DNA of 64,000 nt from Paenibacillus sp. RC67. Its GTDB lineage: Bacteria; Bacillota; Bacilli; Paenibacillales; NBRC-103111. Each line of letters begins with the position of its first letter. The first letter of the stretch is position 1. A program made the translations under genes and the position numbers. Below are positions 51,140 to 60,001 of the stretch, one piece after another. The DNA lies in NCBI RefSeq assembly GCF_030020805.1, contig NZ_CP125098.1, forward strand, positions 4,611,501-4,675,500, read 5' to 3'. The notes below the pieces were generated by a model. That model worked only from the letters and a program-made list of their open reading frames with translations. It was not told where the DNA came from and did no database searches.

Positions 51140-51502
51140 TTATCCCTTAGGTTTGCATACCAGAGCTGCCAGGAAAGAAAAAATGATCGCAGCTGATATC
51201 CCTGCACTCGTCACCTCGAAAATCCCGGTAATAATCCCAATCGCACCGTGCAGCTTAAGTTCCTGCATAGCTCCATGTACAAGCGAGTTACCAAAGCTCG
51301 TAATCGGCACTGTCGCTCCTGCACCGGCAAACTTGATAAATGGTTCATACAAACCCACACCGTCCAATACAGCACCCGCAACTACAAGCGAACTCATCGT
51401 ATGCGCTGGTGTCAGCTTTCCAACATCCATTAACAGCTGGCCAATAACACAAATTGCCCCACCTATGACGAAGGCCCAAACGAAATGCATGAATGTGTCC
51501 AC
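51140..51502 (-). CDS. spoVAE: Stage V sporulation protein SpoVAE (SpoVAEb type)
   Basis: 120 residues with three to four transmembrane helices and the family motifs GGAICVIGQLLMD near 15-27 and GAGATVPITSFGNSLVHGAM near 60-79. It is part of the inner-membrane channel that loads dipicolinic acid into the developing spore and releases it at germination. It starts 3 nt after spoVAD. Confidence 0.93.
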   Translation of the reverse strand: MDTFMHFVWAFVIGGAICVIGQLLMDVGKLTPAHTMSSLVVAGAVLDGVGLYEPFIKFAGAGATVPITSFGNSLVHGAMQELKLHGAIGIITGIFEVTSAGISAAIIFSFLAALVCKPKG

Positions 51503-51505
51503 GGT

Positions 51506-52519
51506 CTATACCTCCCCGCTTTCTATCGCTACGGCATGAGCAATGCATGGGATGCTTTCCCCTTGCTGAAATGATAACGGGGACAGCAAAGCGCCGGTTG
51601 CTACAACCAACACCCGCTTCAGCTCGCCTTTGCGCAGCTTTTTCATGATATGTCCGTAAGTTACGACTGCTGAGCAGCCGCACCCGCTTCCACCGGACAT
51701 AACGGCTTGTTTTTCTACATCAAAGACCATCAGACCGCAATCTTTATAAGTGGTTTGATTCATTGGAACCTTATGTTTATCCAACAGCTCACAGGCTATT
51801 TCATAACCGACTGATGCCAAATCTCCTGTGACGATAAGATCGTAATAGCCAGGCTCACGACGAAAATCCCTAAAATGCGCTTGCATCGTGTCAACAGCAG
51901 CAGGAGCCATAGCGGCCCCCATATTGAACGGGTCTTTAATCCCCATATCAACGACACGCCCTATAGTTGCTCCAGTAACGACAGGCCCTTCTCCATGCCG
52001 AGACAATACTGCAGCTCCTGCCCCAGTCACCGTGTATTGAGCCGTCGGCGGCTTTTGCGATCCATATTCGGTCGGGTAACGAAACTGTTTCTCCGAAGTA
52101 CAGTTATGGCTGCAGGTTCCAGTCATAGCATACTTGGCAGACCCAGAATCCACTACTAACGATGCCAGAGCCAAGCCTTCCATGGAGGTTGAGCAAGCAC
52201 CGAAAATACCAATATACGGAATGGACATCGTTCGTGCTGCAAACGTATTGCTTATGATCTGGTTCATAAGGTCGCCGCCGATGTAAAACTGTACTTGTTC
52301 CTTCGTTAAACCGGCATTTTCAATCGCCAGCTTTCCTGCTTCCTCCATCAGTTTTCGCTCGGCCTTCTCCCAACTGTCTTGTCCTAAGGTAAGGTCGCCG
52401 TGGACAATATCAAATTCTTCCACCAACGGTCCCTGACTCTCGTCAGGTCCAACAACCGTAGCTGTCGCTTGGATGACAGGCTTGTTGCGGAATATCCAGC
52501 TTTGATGTCCCTGCAGCAT
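51506..52519 (-). CDS. spoVAD: Stage V sporulation protein SpoVAD
   Basis: 337 residues from ATG 52519 (MLQGHQSWIFRNKPVIQATA), with GGGAGG 8 nt upstream. It has a thiolase-like fold, with FGACSTSMEGLALASL at the position of the active-site cysteine. In B. subtilis SpoVAD binds dipicolinic acid on the outer face of the spore inner membrane and is essential for its uptake. It begins 4 nt after spoVAC. Confidence 0.95.
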   Translation of the reverse strand: MLQGHQSWIFRNKPVIQATATVVGPDESQGPLVEEFDIVHGDLTLGQDSWEKAERKLMEEAGKLAIENAGLTKEQVQFYIGGDLMNQIISNTFAARTMSIPYIGIFGACSTSMEGLALASLVVDSGSAKYAMTGTCSHNCTSEKQFRYPTEYGSQKPPTAQYTVTGAGAAVLSRHGEGPVVTGATIGRVVDMGIKDPFNMGAAMAPAAVDTMQAHFRDFRREPGYYDLIVTGDLASVGYEIACELLDKHKVPMNQTTYKDCGLMVFDVEKQAVMSGGSGCGCSAVVTYGHIMKKLRKGELKRVLVVATGALLSPLSFQQGESIPCIAHAVAIESGEV

Positions 52520-52523
52520 CCGA

Positions 52524-52997
52524 TTACCTCCCCATTCCAATTAGCAGATGGATAATACCGATTACGAAAGCAGCTACGGTACCAAACACAATAACGGAAC
52601 CGGCAAGCTTAAACATATTCGCTCCTACACCAAGGACGATGCCTTCGCTTTTATGCTCCAACGCTGCGGAACACATTGAGTTAGCGAACCCCGTAACCGG
52701 AACGGCTGAGCCTGCTCCAGCCCACTGGGCGATTTTGTCATATACACCGAAGCAAGTCAGTACGACAGAAATGAAAATCAGGACGGCAACCGTCGGATTG
52801 CCCGCTGTCTTTTCTGTAAAACCAAAAACCCGTATGAAAAGCTCCATTAATGCTTGACCAATGATACAAATCAGCCCTCCGACTAAAAAAGCTCTAAAGC
52901 AGTTTTTTGCTACCGGTCTGGGCGGTTCTTTGCTTTTGGCCAGCTCTTGATATTCTTCCTGAGTCCAAGTCATCTTTTGCTTTGCTTTTGTAGCCAT
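52524..52997 (-). CDS. spoVAC: Stage V sporulation protein SpoVAC
   Basis: 157 residues. A charged N-terminus is followed by about four transmembrane helices with CFRAFLVGGLICIIGQALME and GAGSAVPVTGFANSMCSAAL, the signatures shared with SpoVAE. SpoVAC acts as a mechanosensitive channel during release of dipicolinic acid. It follows the DUF421 gene by 49 nt. No spoVAA or spoVAB is present, as in spoVA2-type operons. Confidence 0.94.
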   Translation of the reverse strand: MATKAKQKMTWTQEEYQELAKSKEPPRPVAKNCFRAFLVGGLICIIGQALMELFIRVFGFTEKTAGNPTVAVLIFISVVLTCFGVYDKIAQWAGAGSAVPVTGFANSMCSAALEHKSEGIVLGVGANMFKLAGSVIVFGTVAAFVIGIIHLLIGMGR

Positions 52998-53046
52998 AGT
53001 CCCACGTCCTTTCTCACCCTTACGATGATTGTCTCAACACCGAAAA

Positions 53047-53910
53047 TTATCGTTTTAACACAGGGATCAAATCAATGATTTCCTTACGAAGGAGGGTCAC
53101 GCACTGCTCGTACATAGCTTTGGCTTCACTGTTTTGAGTCGATAAGCCGTACAACGTTAAATCAGCTTCGCATTTTTTCAAATTGGCCAGCAAAAGCAGC
53201 TTTTCATTGTTGGCTGGAACTTGAAGCATATCGTCGTACAAATCAACATACAGCGCTCCGTAAGAATCTACTTGCCCTAGAAATACATTGTCTTTGGTAA
53301 CGCCTATTTTCTCCAATTCGGTCCGCAGCCATGCACGGCTAAATCCGGCAGTAGCTAACGGCTCGTCCATAATATTCCCGTCTATAATAACGGTTTGAGG
53401 TTCTTTTTCCGGTCCGACCTTAATGCCCAACTGTTTAGGCGTGAGCGGCTGATTTTCTTTTTTAAGAAGCACGTTCAATTCACCGCTTGCTTCCAAAACG
53501 GCAAACTCCACGTCCGCTACTTTAAATACGCTTTTCTTACGAAGCTGCTCTAAGAGCTCATCTGCTGTATATCGTTCCTTCTTTAGGTTTTTTCCCATAA
53601 CTTTCCCGTCTTTGATCATCACTGTTCCATTGCCTTCAAACCATTTACGCAGCGTAACACTCTTCAAGGTGACTAATTCTATAGTCAGTGGCACCAGAAA
53701 CCAGACAAGCAAAGCAGTGATACCATGCGAATAATGATTTTCCAAATCCGTAGATATAAATCCGGCCAGCTCGCCTAGTGTGATACCGGTTATATATTCG
53801 AAGAAGGTAAGCTGCGATATTTGTTTTTTTCCCAACAAACGTGTAATGACGAACAGCATGGCAATTGCGCCAAGCGACCTTAATGCGATATGTAGCCATT
53901 CCATCTCCAT
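53047..53910 (-). CDS. DUF421-DUF1657 fusion membrane protein (2Duf/YetF type)
   Basis: 287 residues. An N-terminal membrane part of three helices (about 5-85), a DUF421/YetF domain pair with FEGNGTVMIKDGKVMGKNLK and RAWLRTELEKIGVTKDNVFL, then a C-terminal segment (about 236-287, with LANLKKCEADLTLYGLSTQN) that matches the stand-alone DUF1657 protein encoded divergently next door. Proteins of this build (2Duf) belong to spoVA2mob operons and raise spore wet-heat resistance. It heads the spoVAC-AD-AE operon. The operon is probably forespore-expressed, but no sigma-G promoter could be assigned. Confidence 0.88.
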   Translation of the reverse strand: MEMEWLHIALRSLGAIAMLFVITRLLGKKQISQLTFFEYITGITLGELAGFISTDLENHYSHGITALLVWFLVPLTIELVTLKSVTLRKWFEGNGTVMIKDGKVMGKNLKKERYTADELLEQLRKKSVFKVADVEFAVLEASGELNVLLKKENQPLTPKQLGIKVGPEKEPQTVIIDGNIMDEPLATAGFSRAWLRTELEKIGVTKDNVFLGQVDSYGALYVDLYDDMLQVPANNEKLLLLANLKKCEADLTLYGLSTQNSEAKAMYEQCVTLLRKEIIDLIPVLKR

Positions 53911-54081
53911 AGTCTCCTTTTCATACGAGTTACTTTACTAATCAATTATTTGTCAAAAGACAGATCGTTATAAAATGTTCGCGGCCTTAGTTTTTTCCAT
54001 TTTAATTCCCATATTATACCAGTCATCAGATGTTTTTATCCTGCACACATTAGTAGAGGACTTGAAGAGGAGGTGAGACAA

Positions 54082-54288
54082 ATGACTGTAGCATCTAGCG
54101 TAAAAACGACGCTCGCATCTTTAAAAAGCGCGCAAGCAAGCTTGGAAACTTTCGCATTGAGCACTCAAAACCAAGAAGCAAAAACCATGTTCGAGCAAGC
54201 CGCAAAAACAACCCAATCCGTTGTCGACCAAGTTAGCGGCCGCATTCAACAATTGGAAAACGAAGAACCTCAATATAAAGGTTTCTAA
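54082..54288 (+). CDS. DUF1657 family protein
   Basis: 68 residues from ATG 54082 with GAGGAGGTGAG upstream; GTG 54073 overlaps that site. The whole chain is one DUF1657 helical unit (SLETFALSTQNQEAKTMFEQ), the same unit that ends the divergent DUF421 protein. DUF1657 genes regularly accompany spoVA2-type operons. Soluble, no signal peptide. A strong terminator follows. Confidence 0.88.
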   Translation: MTVASSVKTTLASLKSAQASLETFALSTQNQEAKTMFEQAAKTTQSVVDQVSGRIQQLENEEPQYKGF

Positions 54289-54300
54289 TTTTGCCCCAGC

Positions 54301-54353
54301 ATAATAAAACAGCCTTCTTTTCCCCAACAAGGGCTAAGAGGCTGTTTTATTAT
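54301..54353. terminator. Terminator of the DUF1657 gene (bidirectional)
   Basis: A perfect 15-bp stem ATAATAAAACAGCCT / AGGCTGTTTTATTAT; the T-rich descending arm serves plus-strand termination and the symmetry may also stop minus-strand transcripts of the small gene at 54372-54449. Confidence 0.85.
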
Positions 54354-54371
54354 TCCCGTAAAAGGTCATTG

Positions 54372-54449
54372 TCATAAAAAAACAACGTACAAAATCAACA
54401 ACAGTATGAAGAGCACGAGGATGACAACCAATGAAGTATATTTATCCAT
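54372..54449 (-). CDS. 25-residue hydrophobic mini-protein, YjcZ/SscA-like
   Basis: A 25-codon frame, MDKYTSLVVILVLFILLLIL followed by YVVFL, that is one transmembrane helix. The VVILVLFILLLI core resembles the small sporulation proteins YjcZ and SscA (their core is typically ALIVVLFILLII). GGAG lies 12 nt upstream, a wide spacing. It is flanked by a terminator and lies next to spore genes, but the call rests on a very short match. Confidence 0.5.
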   Translation of the reverse strand: MDKYTSLVVILVLFILLLILYVVFL

Positions 54450-54614
54450 CAAACTTTTCGGCTCCAATCTTGAAGCAATTGAATACATTGATGCATATTA
54501 TCGTATGCTAGGCGAATTGTATTCGAATGTGTATATGCCTATACCAAAAAAAATGTTATAATAAGTTCATTGTTCACGTTAACATAAACTTATTTTGCGG
54601 GAGGCATTTCATTT

Positions 54615-55883
54615 ATGACCATTCAAAGCAAGGAACAGCTTATTTCCTTTGTAAAGGAAACCGTTCAAAACACACAAGTAACCGACATACATACTCATTT
54701 ATTCGCAGAATCTTTCGGGGATTTACTCTTATGGGGTGTCGATGAACTACTTACTTATCATTATTTAATCGCTGAAACCTTCCGTTTCCGTTCCGATTTG
54801 TCATATGAAGCATTCTGGAATATGAGTAAGCAGGAGCAGGCCGATTTGATTTGGCAAACGCTGTTCATCGAACATTCTCCATATAGTGAAGCATGCCGCG
54901 GAGTTGTAACCGTACTGAACCGTCTTGGCTTTGACCTGAAATCCCGCGATTTGAATGCTTACCGTGAATATTTCAGCAGCGTCAGCTCCGCAGACTACAT
55001 CAACCGTATTCTGGAGCTTGCCAAAGTAAAAACCGTTGTAATGACCAATGATCCTTTCGATGCATACGAGCGCAGCAAATGGGACGCTAATGTCGCTCAG
55101 GACCCTCGTTTCCTCGCAGCACTGAGAATTGATCCTCTGCTTAATCTTTGGGATACAAGCTGGACGAAGCTGGCTGAGCAGGGCTATGACGTCAAACAAG
55201 ACTTATCCGGAAACACAATGGAAGAAATTCGTCGCTTCCTGAATGATTGGATCTCTCGTATGAATCCATTATATATGGCCGTTTCTTTGCCTAACGACTT
55301 CGCTTATCCTGAGAACTCCGTTCGCGGACGTATTATCGATGAATGTATCGTACCTGTTGCTCGTGAAGCAGGCATTCCATTTGCGATGATGATCGGCGTA
55401 AAACGTAAAGTGAATCCTTCCTTGAAAGACGCAGGAGATAGCCTTGGCAAAAGCGACATTGGTGCTGTTGAGCGCATCGTAAGCAAGTATCAGGATGTTA
55501 AATTCCTCGTGACTATGCTTTCCCGTGAGAACCAACACGAGCTTGCAGTTACAGCTCGAAAAAACCGCAACCTGCTGATTTTTGGCTGTTGGTGGTTCCT
55601 GAACAACCCAAGCTTAATCGAGGAAATTACTCGTATGCGCTTTGAGCTTCTGGGTGGAAGCATCATTCCACAGCACTCGGACTGCCGTATTCTTGATCAG
55701 CTGCTGTATAAATGGGATCATTCCCGTGAAATTATTGCTAAAGTTCTTTGCGACAAATACAGCGATTTGCTTGCTTCCGGATGGCGCTTGGAGGAAGAAG
55801 AAATCCGCCGTGATGTTGAAGATCTTCTAGGCGGCACGTTCTGGAAGTTTCTTGGCAAGCCCGACCCAGCATTAAACCGTTAA
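54615..55883 (+). CDS. Uronate isomerase, BH0493 type (amidohydrolase superfamily)
   Basis: 422 residues. DIHTHLFAESFGDLLLWG carries the metal-binding H26 and H28; further matches to the B. halodurans BH0493 uronate isomerase (as recalled) run along the whole length: DELLTYHYLIAE, SKQEQADLIW, MTNDPFD, PFAMMIGVK, LVTMLSRENQHEL, IFGCWWF and IPQHSD. The family converts glucuronate/galacturonate to fructuronate/tagaturonate and differs from classical UxaC. GGGAGG lies 9 nt before the ATG. No other uronate genes are near. It ends in its own terminator. Confidence 0.85.
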   Translation: MTIQSKEQLISFVKETVQNTQVTDIHTHLFAESFGDLLLWGVDELLTYHYLIAETFRFRSDLSYEAFWNMSKQEQADLIWQTLFIEHSPYSEACRGVVTVLNRLGFDLKSRDLNAYREYFSSVSSADYINRILELAKVKTVVMTNDPFDAYERSKWDANVAQDPRFLAALRIDPLLNLWDTSWTKLAEQGYDVKQDLSGNTMEEIRRFLNDWISRMNPLYMAVSLPNDFAYPENSVRGRIIDECIVPVAREAGIPFAMMIGVKRKVNPSLKDAGDSLGKSDIGAVERIVSKYQDVKFLVTMLSRENQHELAVTARKNRNLLIFGCWWFLNNPSLIEEITRMRFELLGGSIIPQHSDCRILDQLLYKWDHSREIIAKVLCDKYSDLLASGWRLEEEEIRRDVEDLLGGTFWKFLGKPDPALNR

Positions 55884-55889
55884 TAATAA

Positions 55890-55926
55890 AAGGCGTCCCT
55901 GGATAAAACAGGGGCGCCTTCTTTTG
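55890..55926 (+). terminator. Terminator of the uronate isomerase gene
   Basis: A 12-bp stem AAGGCGTCCCTG / CAGGGGCGCCTT (one G-T pair), 7-nt loop, followed by CTTTTG. Confidence 0.85.
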
Positions 55927-55947
55927 TAGTAACAGATAGATGAGTTC

Positions 55948-56889
55948 TTAATATAAATGAACGTACTCGGGCTGATGCTCCGGCTGATTGGTCAAGCTAG
56001 AGCCGTCTTCAAGGCGAATCCATGTCTCGAATTCACTCTTGCCTTGGTGTAATCTGATAATTCTCGCTCCGTGTGCAAATCCTTCTCGACCGTATGTATT
56101 ATAGCCTGTAGCGCGGCCATAGCATAATCGAATGCCATGCTTGGCCCCCCAATAATCGTTGAGATGATCGTGACCTGCAAACGTCCCCATTACATCTCCC
56201 ATTTCAACCATTGCAGAGAACAAACCGGTGTTGATACGCGGGCAGCATACCCTCTCATTTTTGCTGCCGTAACAAACCTCTTGCTGCCATACCTCATTAT
56301 ATTCCGGTAAAGGTATATGCAAGAAGGCCAAGGAGGGCAGCGGAATGCCATTGTTGGACTGCGTTCTCTCTCTCGACATTGTTTCGTACCATGCCACCTG
56401 ATCTCTACCGACCCAGCCGTACCCCTTTACATGAGAGTGTGGGGATACACTGCCAGAATCAAAAAAATACAACGATGCTGCCACGTTGCCGTTCACATCA
56501 CCTACGGAAAGCACATAATTGCCCACGCCTCCGATATCCTCCGGCCCTGCCTCGGCCAAAGCAAATTCGTACTGTGTGGCCGCTCCCATAAGCTGCTCTC
56601 GAGTCAGTTTGGCTTCTGTGTCGTGATTACCGAATACGAGTGCCCAAGGAGTTTGGGTGTTCTCGACGACGGACACAGCGTTATGAAACCTCTGAAGAGG
56701 TTCGTCGCAATGCTTGTCCTCAATTACGTCTCCCGTGAATACAACAAGATCAGGACGTTCCGTTTCCAGAATCATTTGCATTAAGGAAAGCGTACGGTCA
56801 TCAGCTTCTCCTCCGGATTTCATGTGAACATCCGTAAATTGAACGATCGTGAAAGTGCCGTCTTGGCGAAACGAAAGTGATTGTTTCAT
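55948..56889 (-). CDS. Calcineurin-like metallophosphoesterase
   Basis: 313 residues from ATG 56889 with GGAG 9 nt upstream. The metallophosphoesterase motifs are present in order: FTDVHMK near 18-24, TGDVIED near 52-58, FGNHDTE near 88-94 and AGHDHLND near 236-243. It has no signal peptide, so it is probably cytoplasmic, like YmdB/DcrB-type or Dcr2-like phosphatases. Substrate unknown. Single gene, convergent with the isomerase. Confidence 0.88.
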   Translation of the reverse strand: MKQSLSFRQDGTFTIVQFTDVHMKSGGEADDRTLSLMQMILETERPDLVVFTGDVIEDKHCDEPLQRFHNAVSVVENTQTPWALVFGNHDTEAKLTREQLMGAATQYEFALAEAGPEDIGGVGNYVLSVGDVNGNVAASLYFFDSGSVSPHSHVKGYGWVGRDQVAWYETMSRERTQSNNGIPLPSLAFLHIPLPEYNEVWQQEVCYGSKNERVCCPRINTGLFSAMVEMGDVMGTFAGHDHLNDYWGAKHGIRLCYGRATGYNTYGREGFAHGARIIRLHQGKSEFETWIRLEDGSSLTNQPEHQPEYVHLY

Positions 56890-57016
56890 ATCCATCTTCT
56901 CCTTTTGCTAATTGGACTAATGATACTAGAACCATGCTGTTCTTTGGATGTTTGTTTCATTGTATTGCGGCTCTGCCAAGCTGTCAATTTCATCCTTTCT
57001 CTTTGCTGTGCAAATT

Positions 57017-57050
57017 AAAAAGGAAGCAGAGCTCTACGGCCCAGCTTCCT
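57017..57050 (-). terminator. Terminator of the RCC1-SLH gene
   Basis: On the minus strand AGGAAGC pairs with GCTTCCT around a partly paired GC-rich loop, followed by TTTTAATTTG. Confidence 0.7.
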
Positions 57051-57066
57051 CTCTATATCTCAAATT

Positions 57067-59955
57067 TTATTGTTGCTGTAAAGCGTTCTTTGCCGCAGCT
57101 TCATCGACCTGCAGCTTGCCGCCGTTGTTCAAAGTGAGTATCCGTTCGATAATCGTAACGGCTTGCGCCCGATTCGTGGATTGCTCTGGAGCCAACTGTC
57201 CATTATCCAAGCCTTGCAAAATTCCTTTTTGAACTGCTGTCTGCATTGCAAAGGAATCCGTCACGACCGTATTAGGCTTCTGCAAATCCTTATTCGTTGC
57301 GCGTACAACAATAGCTGCTATCTCCGCTCTCGTAATAGGATCATTCCATGTCTGAGCAACATGCTCTTGTCCGTAGTAACCTGCTTTGCTTAAAGCATCC
57401 GTATACGGGTTGTACCAAGCCTCACCTGACGCCGAAGATGCTGCAGGAAGCTGCATGGCAGCTGCTGTCATCTTAGCGAACTCGGCACGAGTAATCGTGC
57501 CGTTCGGCAAGAATGTGCCGTCGGGATATCCGTCGGCATAGCCCTTTTCCAATGCGGAGGCAATGGCTGCCTCCGCCCAGTGACCGGCCGTATCGCTCAA
57601 GGAGCGAACGAAGCCGGTCACCACCTCGGGCACGGTACGGTTCAAATACGTACCGTCGCCCAATTGGCCGGACATGTTGCCTCCCCATGTCCACAGCTTT
57701 CCTTCCGCTGTCATCGCAGCGGAATGGGTGCTTCCTGCGGCGATGAAGGCTGCGCCTGCAACGCCTTGGGCTTGAACCGGACGCTGCCGATTCGTCTTAG
57801 TACCGTCGCCCAGCTGGCCAAAGTTATTAAGGCCCCAAGTCCATACACTGCCGTCCGACCGAACAGCAAGGGTGTGGAATGCTCCGCCTGCGATGGCAGT
57901 TACTTTCGACATTCCGCTTACCTGAACAGGCAGCAGCCGGTTCGTGCTGGTGTTATCGCCCAATTGCCCAAATCCATTGTAGCCCCATGTCCATACGGTG
58001 CCATCCGATTTCAAAGCAATGGAATGACTCTTCCCGGCAGCAATGGCTTGCACTCCGTCCAAGCCTACGATTTGTTGTACGGTGCGCTTTAACAGTGTGG
58101 TGTTATCTCCAAGTTGTCCATTGCTGTTGTCTCCCCATGCCCATACGGTACCATCGTCGGCTAAAGCCAAACCATGATTGAATCCGGCAGCGATCGCTTT
58201 AATGCGCATTAAGCCAGGAATTTGTACCGGCTCCGAATGAGTGGTCATAGAGCCGTCACCTTGTTGACCAAATGTATTGTCTCCGACAGCCCAGACCGTA
58301 CCATCTTTTCTTAAAGCTATTGTAAATGCATTTCCAGCCGCAATGTCCGTAATGTCCTTCCACTGCCCTGTAGCCGATGGGGAGTTACGCCCGATAGAAG
58401 CTGTGTCTGCCAGTTGACTGCTCAGATTTAAGCCCCAGCTCCATACTGTCCCATCTGTTCTAAGTGCGGCAGCATGACCAGAACCGCTGGCAAGAGCAGT
58501 GATCTGCGTGAGACCGAGAACTTCATCCGGTTTATTCTTACCGATGTTTTGCCCTTGTCCCAATTGACCATACAGGTTTTCTCCCCAAGACCACAGTTTG
58601 CTGTTTTTCCACACCATTGTAAAGGAGTCTCCTGCTGCTAGAACTCTAGAAACTTGGGTGTTGTTGTAACTGTATTGGCCTTCCATCGATGCATCCGGAG
58701 GCTTAACCAGCAAGGAAAATCGGGGAACTAACGTCGGTAATATGCGATTTGTGGTCGCACCGTCACCAAGCTGGCCAAGCGCACTGTTCCCCCAGGACCA
58801 GACCGTTCCGTCCGATTTTACGGCAAAGGAATGAAAATGTCCCGATCCGATCAACACTACATCCTTTAAATTATCAATATACAAATTAATGACACTATCT
58901 TTGTAATCGCCTGAACCGAGCTGACCGTAATTATTCAATCCCCAAGCGCTAACCTTACCGTCCTTATGAAGGACTACCGCATGAGAATTTCCTGCAGCAA
59001 TTCCAACTGCATCTGTAATACCTATTACTTCGGAGGCAAATGGCCGATCTGTTGTATTGCCATTTCCAAGCTGACCCGACGAGTTGTAGCCCCAAGTCCA
59101 TACTTTACCGTCTTCCTTCAACACCATAGAAAAGTTGCTGCCTGCGGCGATGGCCTTGGTATCGTAAGTATAATTGACTCTTGTTGGACGGCTCGTCTTA
59201 GTCTCCGTGACAGAGTCACCGGCTTGACCATATGTGTTATCGCCCCAAGCAACGACCGTTTTGTCAGTAAGTAGAGCCAGCATGTGGTTACCGCCAGCTG
59301 CGATTGCGATTACATTGGTAGGATAGGATACTTGATTAGGAGAAAGCCTATTATCGTTAGTCCCGTCCCCCAACTGTCCCTTCTCGTTATCGCCCCAAGT
59401 GACAATGGTTCCGTCCTTCTTAAGTGCAATTGAGGAATTATTGCCCGCCGAAATAGCAACAACATCCCGTAAATCCGGAATTTCAAACGGGATAGGACGA
59501 TCTTCTTTCGTTCCATCACCCAGTTGACCTTTATTGTTTTGTCCCCAGGCCCAAACCGTTCCATCCTTCCGCAGAGCCAATGTGTGATTCATTCCTGCGG
59601 CAATGGCTTTAATTTCGAAAAGCTCTTTCACTTGGTTAGGAGCATAACGGAAAACGTTAGGTCCCGTTCCCAACTTTCCATGAAGGCTATCGCCCCATGT
59701 CCAAACCGTTCCATCGCTTTTGAGGGCGACGGTATGTCCCAAGCCAGCCGTTATTTGTACAAGTCCCAATGACGGAATAGCAGTTTGGGTAGAAGCTTTG
59801 ACTGTATCTGTTCCGGTGGGAGCCGCTCCCCCGTTTTCGGGGGAGTCCTCTGCACGCACCATACCGGCACCGAACAAGCTTTGGAGTACCATTGCTATTA
59901 CTACTAAGTAAGCAAACCCGTGACTCCATTTATTTTTCCGAAGGTTTCGAACCAT
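57067..59955 (-). CDS. Secreted RCC1-repeat protein with three SLH domains
   Basis: 962 residues. A signal peptide (1-35, cut near VRA-ED), then 14 RCC1 repeats, each with a core such as VWAWGQNNKGQLGDG, arranged as two groups of seven split by a linker near residues 410-455. Seven RCC1 repeats form one beta propeller, so two propellers are predicted. Three SLH domains follow (about 795-960; DTAGHWAEAAIASALEKGYA is the first), which bind pyruvylated wall polymer. Ligand unknown. GGAGGAGAG lies before the ATG. The nearly identical repeats suggest recent expansion. It stands alone, followed by a terminator. Confidence 0.9.
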   Translation of the reverse strand: MVRNLRKNKWSHGFAYLVVIAMVLQSLFGAGMVRAEDSPENGGAAPTGTDTVKASTQTAIPSLGLVQITAGLGHTVALKSDGTVWTWGDSLHGKLGTGPNVFRYAPNQVKELFEIKAIAAGMNHTLALRKDGTVWAWGQNNKGQLGDGTKEDRPIPFEIPDLRDVVAISAGNNSSIALKKDGTIVTWGDNEKGQLGDGTNDNRLSPNQVSYPTNVIAIAAGGNHMLALLTDKTVVAWGDNTYGQAGDSVTETKTSRPTRVNYTYDTKAIAAGSNFSMVLKEDGKVWTWGYNSSGQLGNGNTTDRPFASEVIGITDAVGIAAGNSHAVVLHKDGKVSAWGLNNYGQLGSGDYKDSVINLYIDNLKDVVLIGSGHFHSFAVKSDGTVWSWGNSALGQLGDGATTNRILPTLVPRFSLLVKPPDASMEGQYSYNNTQVSRVLAAGDSFTMVWKNSKLWSWGENLYGQLGQGQNIGKNKPDEVLGLTQITALASGSGHAAALRTDGTVWSWGLNLSSQLADTASIGRNSPSATGQWKDITDIAAGNAFTIALRKDGTVWAVGDNTFGQQGDGSMTTHSEPVQIPGLMRIKAIAAGFNHGLALADDGTVWAWGDNSNGQLGDNTTLLKRTVQQIVGLDGVQAIAAGKSHSIALKSDGTVWTWGYNGFGQLGDNTSTNRLLPVQVSGMSKVTAIAGGAFHTLAVRSDGSVWTWGLNNFGQLGDGTKTNRQRPVQAQGVAGAAFIAAGSTHSAAMTAEGKLWTWGGNMSGQLGDGTYLNRTVPEVVTGFVRSLSDTAGHWAEAAIASALEKGYADGYPDGTFLPNGTITRAEFAKMTAAAMQLPAASSASGEAWYNPYTDALSKAGYYGQEHVAQTWNDPITRAEIAAIVVRATNKDLQKPNTVVTDSFAMQTAVQKGILQGLDNGQLAPEQSTNRAQAVTIIERILTLNNGGKLQVDEAAAKNALQQQ

Positions 59956-60001
59956 TTTTCACTCTCTCCTCCATTGTATTGAATCTTATCTAGACCCTGC
60001 A

